This document shows, piece after piece, positions 61,958 through 64,000 of a stretch of 64,000 bases of DNA. Location: assembly GCA_014898415.1 (NCBI GenBank), contig RCTD01000036.1, positions 303,045 to 367,044 of the forward strand, in the 5' to 3' direction. The notes beneath the pieces are model-generated. The model worked only from the letters and a program-made list of their open reading frames with translations. It was not told the DNA's origin and did not search any database. This DNA comes from Stromatinia cepivora. Its lineage: Eukaryota > Ascomycota > Leotiomycetes > Helotiales > Sclerotiniaceae. The position numbers and the translations under genes were made by a program. The stretch's first letter is position 1, and every line of letters starts with the position of its first letter.

Positions 61958-62689
61958 AAACTATTCCCGATAAACTTTCATTATATAATTATAAATTATA
62001 CAAATATATAATTTAGATTTTATATATCTATAAAGAGGATTACCAGGAATTAATTTTATCAATAATGATTTTGTATATAAAATAATTTATTGGAAATTAT
62101 TTTTTTCATATGAATCAATTGTATATAGAATTTCGATTAATAAGGATCCTATAGATATATGAAAAAGATAATTTAAAAAATATTCAATATATAATAATTC
62201 TAATATTAATACTTTTTAAATCTTAAAAAGTTATTTTAAACTTCTCTCTTTAATTCTAAACTCTAATTATTGATTTCTAATTATATATTTAAGGTTTTAT
62301 TAGTTAATAAACCTTTATATAAACCTTAGAATTCTTTTATATATAGATGAGTATATATAAAATTAGTATAGATTTTATATAATATTAAAGTTAATTAATA
62401 TTTGGGAATCCTAATACTTTTTAATTAAAGTTTTAATATTATTAATTTAATATTAACTTTTTATAAGCTATATATCTTTTATTTAATCTTAATAATATAA
62501 AGGGTAAAGTTTAATAAATAGGACTTTAAGAATATATTTTGGGGATTTAGAATACTATAATATAAAAATTCACCTTATAACTTTTTGATTAGAATTTCAA
62601 TATTATATATTTTAATAATAAAATTCTATAGATTATATAAAATCTATTTAATTCTAATAATATAAAGGCAAAATCTAATATTAGGGGCT
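61958..62689. other. AT-rich subtelomeric DNA without a recognised feature
   Basis: About 730 bp of AT-rich sequence between two tandem-repeat blocks. No open frame or clear repeat is supported. Confidence 0.4.
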
Positions 62690-63500
62690 TTATAATATAA
62701 ATTTTTGGGGATTTTAGTTCAATAAATAGGGGGCTTAGAATTTAATATTTGAGGAGTTAAAATTCAATAATTGAGGGTTTAGAATTTAATATTTGGGGGC
62801 TTAGAATTCAATAAATAAGGGGCTTATAATTCAATATTTGAAGGTTTAGAATTTAAGATATTGAAGATTTAGAATTTAATATTTGGGGAGTTAAAATTCA
62901 ATAAATAAAGGGCTTAGAATTCAATAAATAAGGGACTTATAATTTAATATTTAGGGAGTTAAAATTCAATAAATAAGGGGTTTAGAATTCAATAAATAAA
63001 GAGCTTATAATTTAATATTTGGGGGCTTATAATTTAATATATTGAGGATTATTAATTCGAAATTTGGAGATTAAAATTCAATATTTGAAGAGTTAAAATT
63101 CAATAATTTGAGGGCTTAGAATTTAATATATTAAGGGATATTAATTTAATATTTAAGGAATTAAAATTCAATAAATAAAAAAATTAGAATTCAATAAATA
63201 GGGGGTTTATAATTTAATATATTAGGGATTATTAATTCGAAATTTGAGATTCTATTATCTGAAATCTAAGAGCTTATTATTTAAAATTTTGAAGATTATT
63301 AAAATTTATTCTAAAAATTTAAAATTTAATATTCAAAAGATTATTATTCAATATTTTAGGAACTTATTATTTAAAATTTTGGAGATTATTATTTAATATT
63401 CTGAAAATTTAATATTCAATATTTGGAATTTATATTTGAATATTTAGAGAATTCTATTTCAATATTAAAAGATTTTAAATATAACATTTAAAAGATTTTA
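62690..63500. repeat. degenerate G-striped subtelomeric minisatellite, unit about 22 bp
   Basis: Repeated variants of GGGGCTTAGAATTCAATAAATA, with GGGG or AGGG blocks every 20-25 bp on the plus strand for about 800 bp. The spacer alternates between AATTCAATAAATA and AATTTAATATTTG. Copies become more degenerate to the right of about 63250. Confidence 0.75.
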
Positions 63501-63687
63501 AATCAATATTCAGGGTTTTTATAATAAAAATACTATTAAATTTTAGAATATTAAAGTTTATATTGATATTGTTTTATTTATAAATCATTAAATATATAAA
63601 TAAAACAATATCAATACAGATTTTAATATCTTCAGATTTAATAATACTTTTATCTATTCTCGATGAAGTATTCTATTGTTTTTATAT

Positions 63688-63790
63688 ATCAACCTTATAA
63701 AGTTTAAAATAGAATCAATCTATAAAGCTTTTATAAACTCGAAGAGTTTAAAATAGAAACAACCCGTAAAGCCATCATAAACCCGAAGGG
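63688..63790. repeat. two-copy subtelomeric repeat next to the telomere
   Basis: Two units share GTTTAAAATAGAA and a TAAAGC..ATAAAC core with a 47-bp-like period. The inner copy reads CTATAAAGCTTTTATAAACT, the telomeric copy CCGTAAAGCCATCATAAACC; differences are C-to-T changes. Confidence 0.6.
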
Positions 63791-63820
63791 TAACCCGTTC
63801 GTGTATGTGCCGGGTCCGGG

Positions 63821-64000
63821 TTAGGGTTAGGGTTAGGGTTAGGGTTAGGGTTAGGGTTAGGGTTAGGGTTAGGGTTAGGGTTAGGGTTAGGGTTAGGGTT
63901 AGGGTTAGGGTTAGGGTTAGGGTTAGGGTTAGGGTTAGGGTTAGGGTTAGGGTTAGGGTTAGGGTTAGGGTTAGGGTTAGGGTTAGGGTTAGGGTTAGGG
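63821..64000 (+). repeat. telomere, (TTAGGG)30
   Basis: Thirty perfect TTAGGG units to the last base of the window, so this is a right chromosome end. A short GC-rich junction (GTGCCGGGTCCGGG, ending at 63820) joins it to the subtelomere. Confidence 0.98.

Noticed and set aside
39142..63500. Mitochondrial origin or contamination of the AT-rich block
   Set aside because: The block is continuous with nuclear genes and a telomere, contains LTR elements with target duplications, and paired LTRs show RIP-type transitions.
1..64000. tRNA or rRNA genes
   Set aside because: No cloverleaf with recognisable A and B boxes, and no rRNA sequence, was seen by eye; a covariance search was not possible.

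Overview
The window is the right-hand end of a filamentous ascomycete chromosome. It finishes in a perfect (TTAGGG)30 telomere, its genes carry short fungal introns (about 42-180 bp, GT..AG, often a CTAAC-type branch site), and its repeats show heavy C-to-T/G-to-A decay typical of repeat-induced point mutation (RIP). The gene content and the sharp split into gene-rich and AT-rich blocks suggest a Leotiomycete (Botrytis/Sclerotinia relatives). That placement is an inference; no species is claimed.

Layout. 1-3123: two splicing-related housekeeping genes in divergent orientation, FAL1/eIF4A3 (cut by the left edge) and the SF3a60/PRP9 subunit. 3124-20522: an accessory block with a rhodopsin-domain (SAT4/PTH11-like) membrane protein, an amino-acid/GABA-type permease broken by a short deletion, a GNAT acetyltransferase, a small secreted protein, a UstYa-like (DUF3328) protein and a frameshifted ABCC transporter. 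The last three are close together and could be a decaying secondary-metabolite or RiPP-like locus. 21144-30783: transposon-rich, with a RIP-degraded pogo-like element, two small hAT-type non-autonomous elements and a Fot1-like element carrying a third one; the intact secreted carboxylesterase lies among them. 30800-32118: a broken secreted-protein gene next to the Fot1-like element. 32798-38590: a dense housekeeping block, TAF6, thymidylate kinase, GTP cyclohydrolase I and a TAF11-like protein, in two divergent pairs.

39137-63820 is about 25 kb of very AT-rich subtelomere without an intact gene. It holds a Copia-type retrotransposon (39142-51040, 166-bp LTRs, target duplication AATTG) with a Gypsy-type retrotransposon inserted in its reverse transcriptase (40293-46721, 344/345-bp LTRs, target duplication CAAAT). 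Next comes a degraded RecQ-type telomere-linked helicase reading toward the telomere, itself split by a third small LTR element (57362-59499). Several AT-rich minisatellites lead to the telomere.

The most informative signal is that at each LTR element the outer ends of the LTRs keep C and G while the inner ends have been converted to T and A. RIP seems to stop short of the edge of each repeated tract. I found no intact undescribed system. The UstYa-like/secreted-protein/ABC neighbourhood and the telomere-linked helicase relic deserve the closest look.
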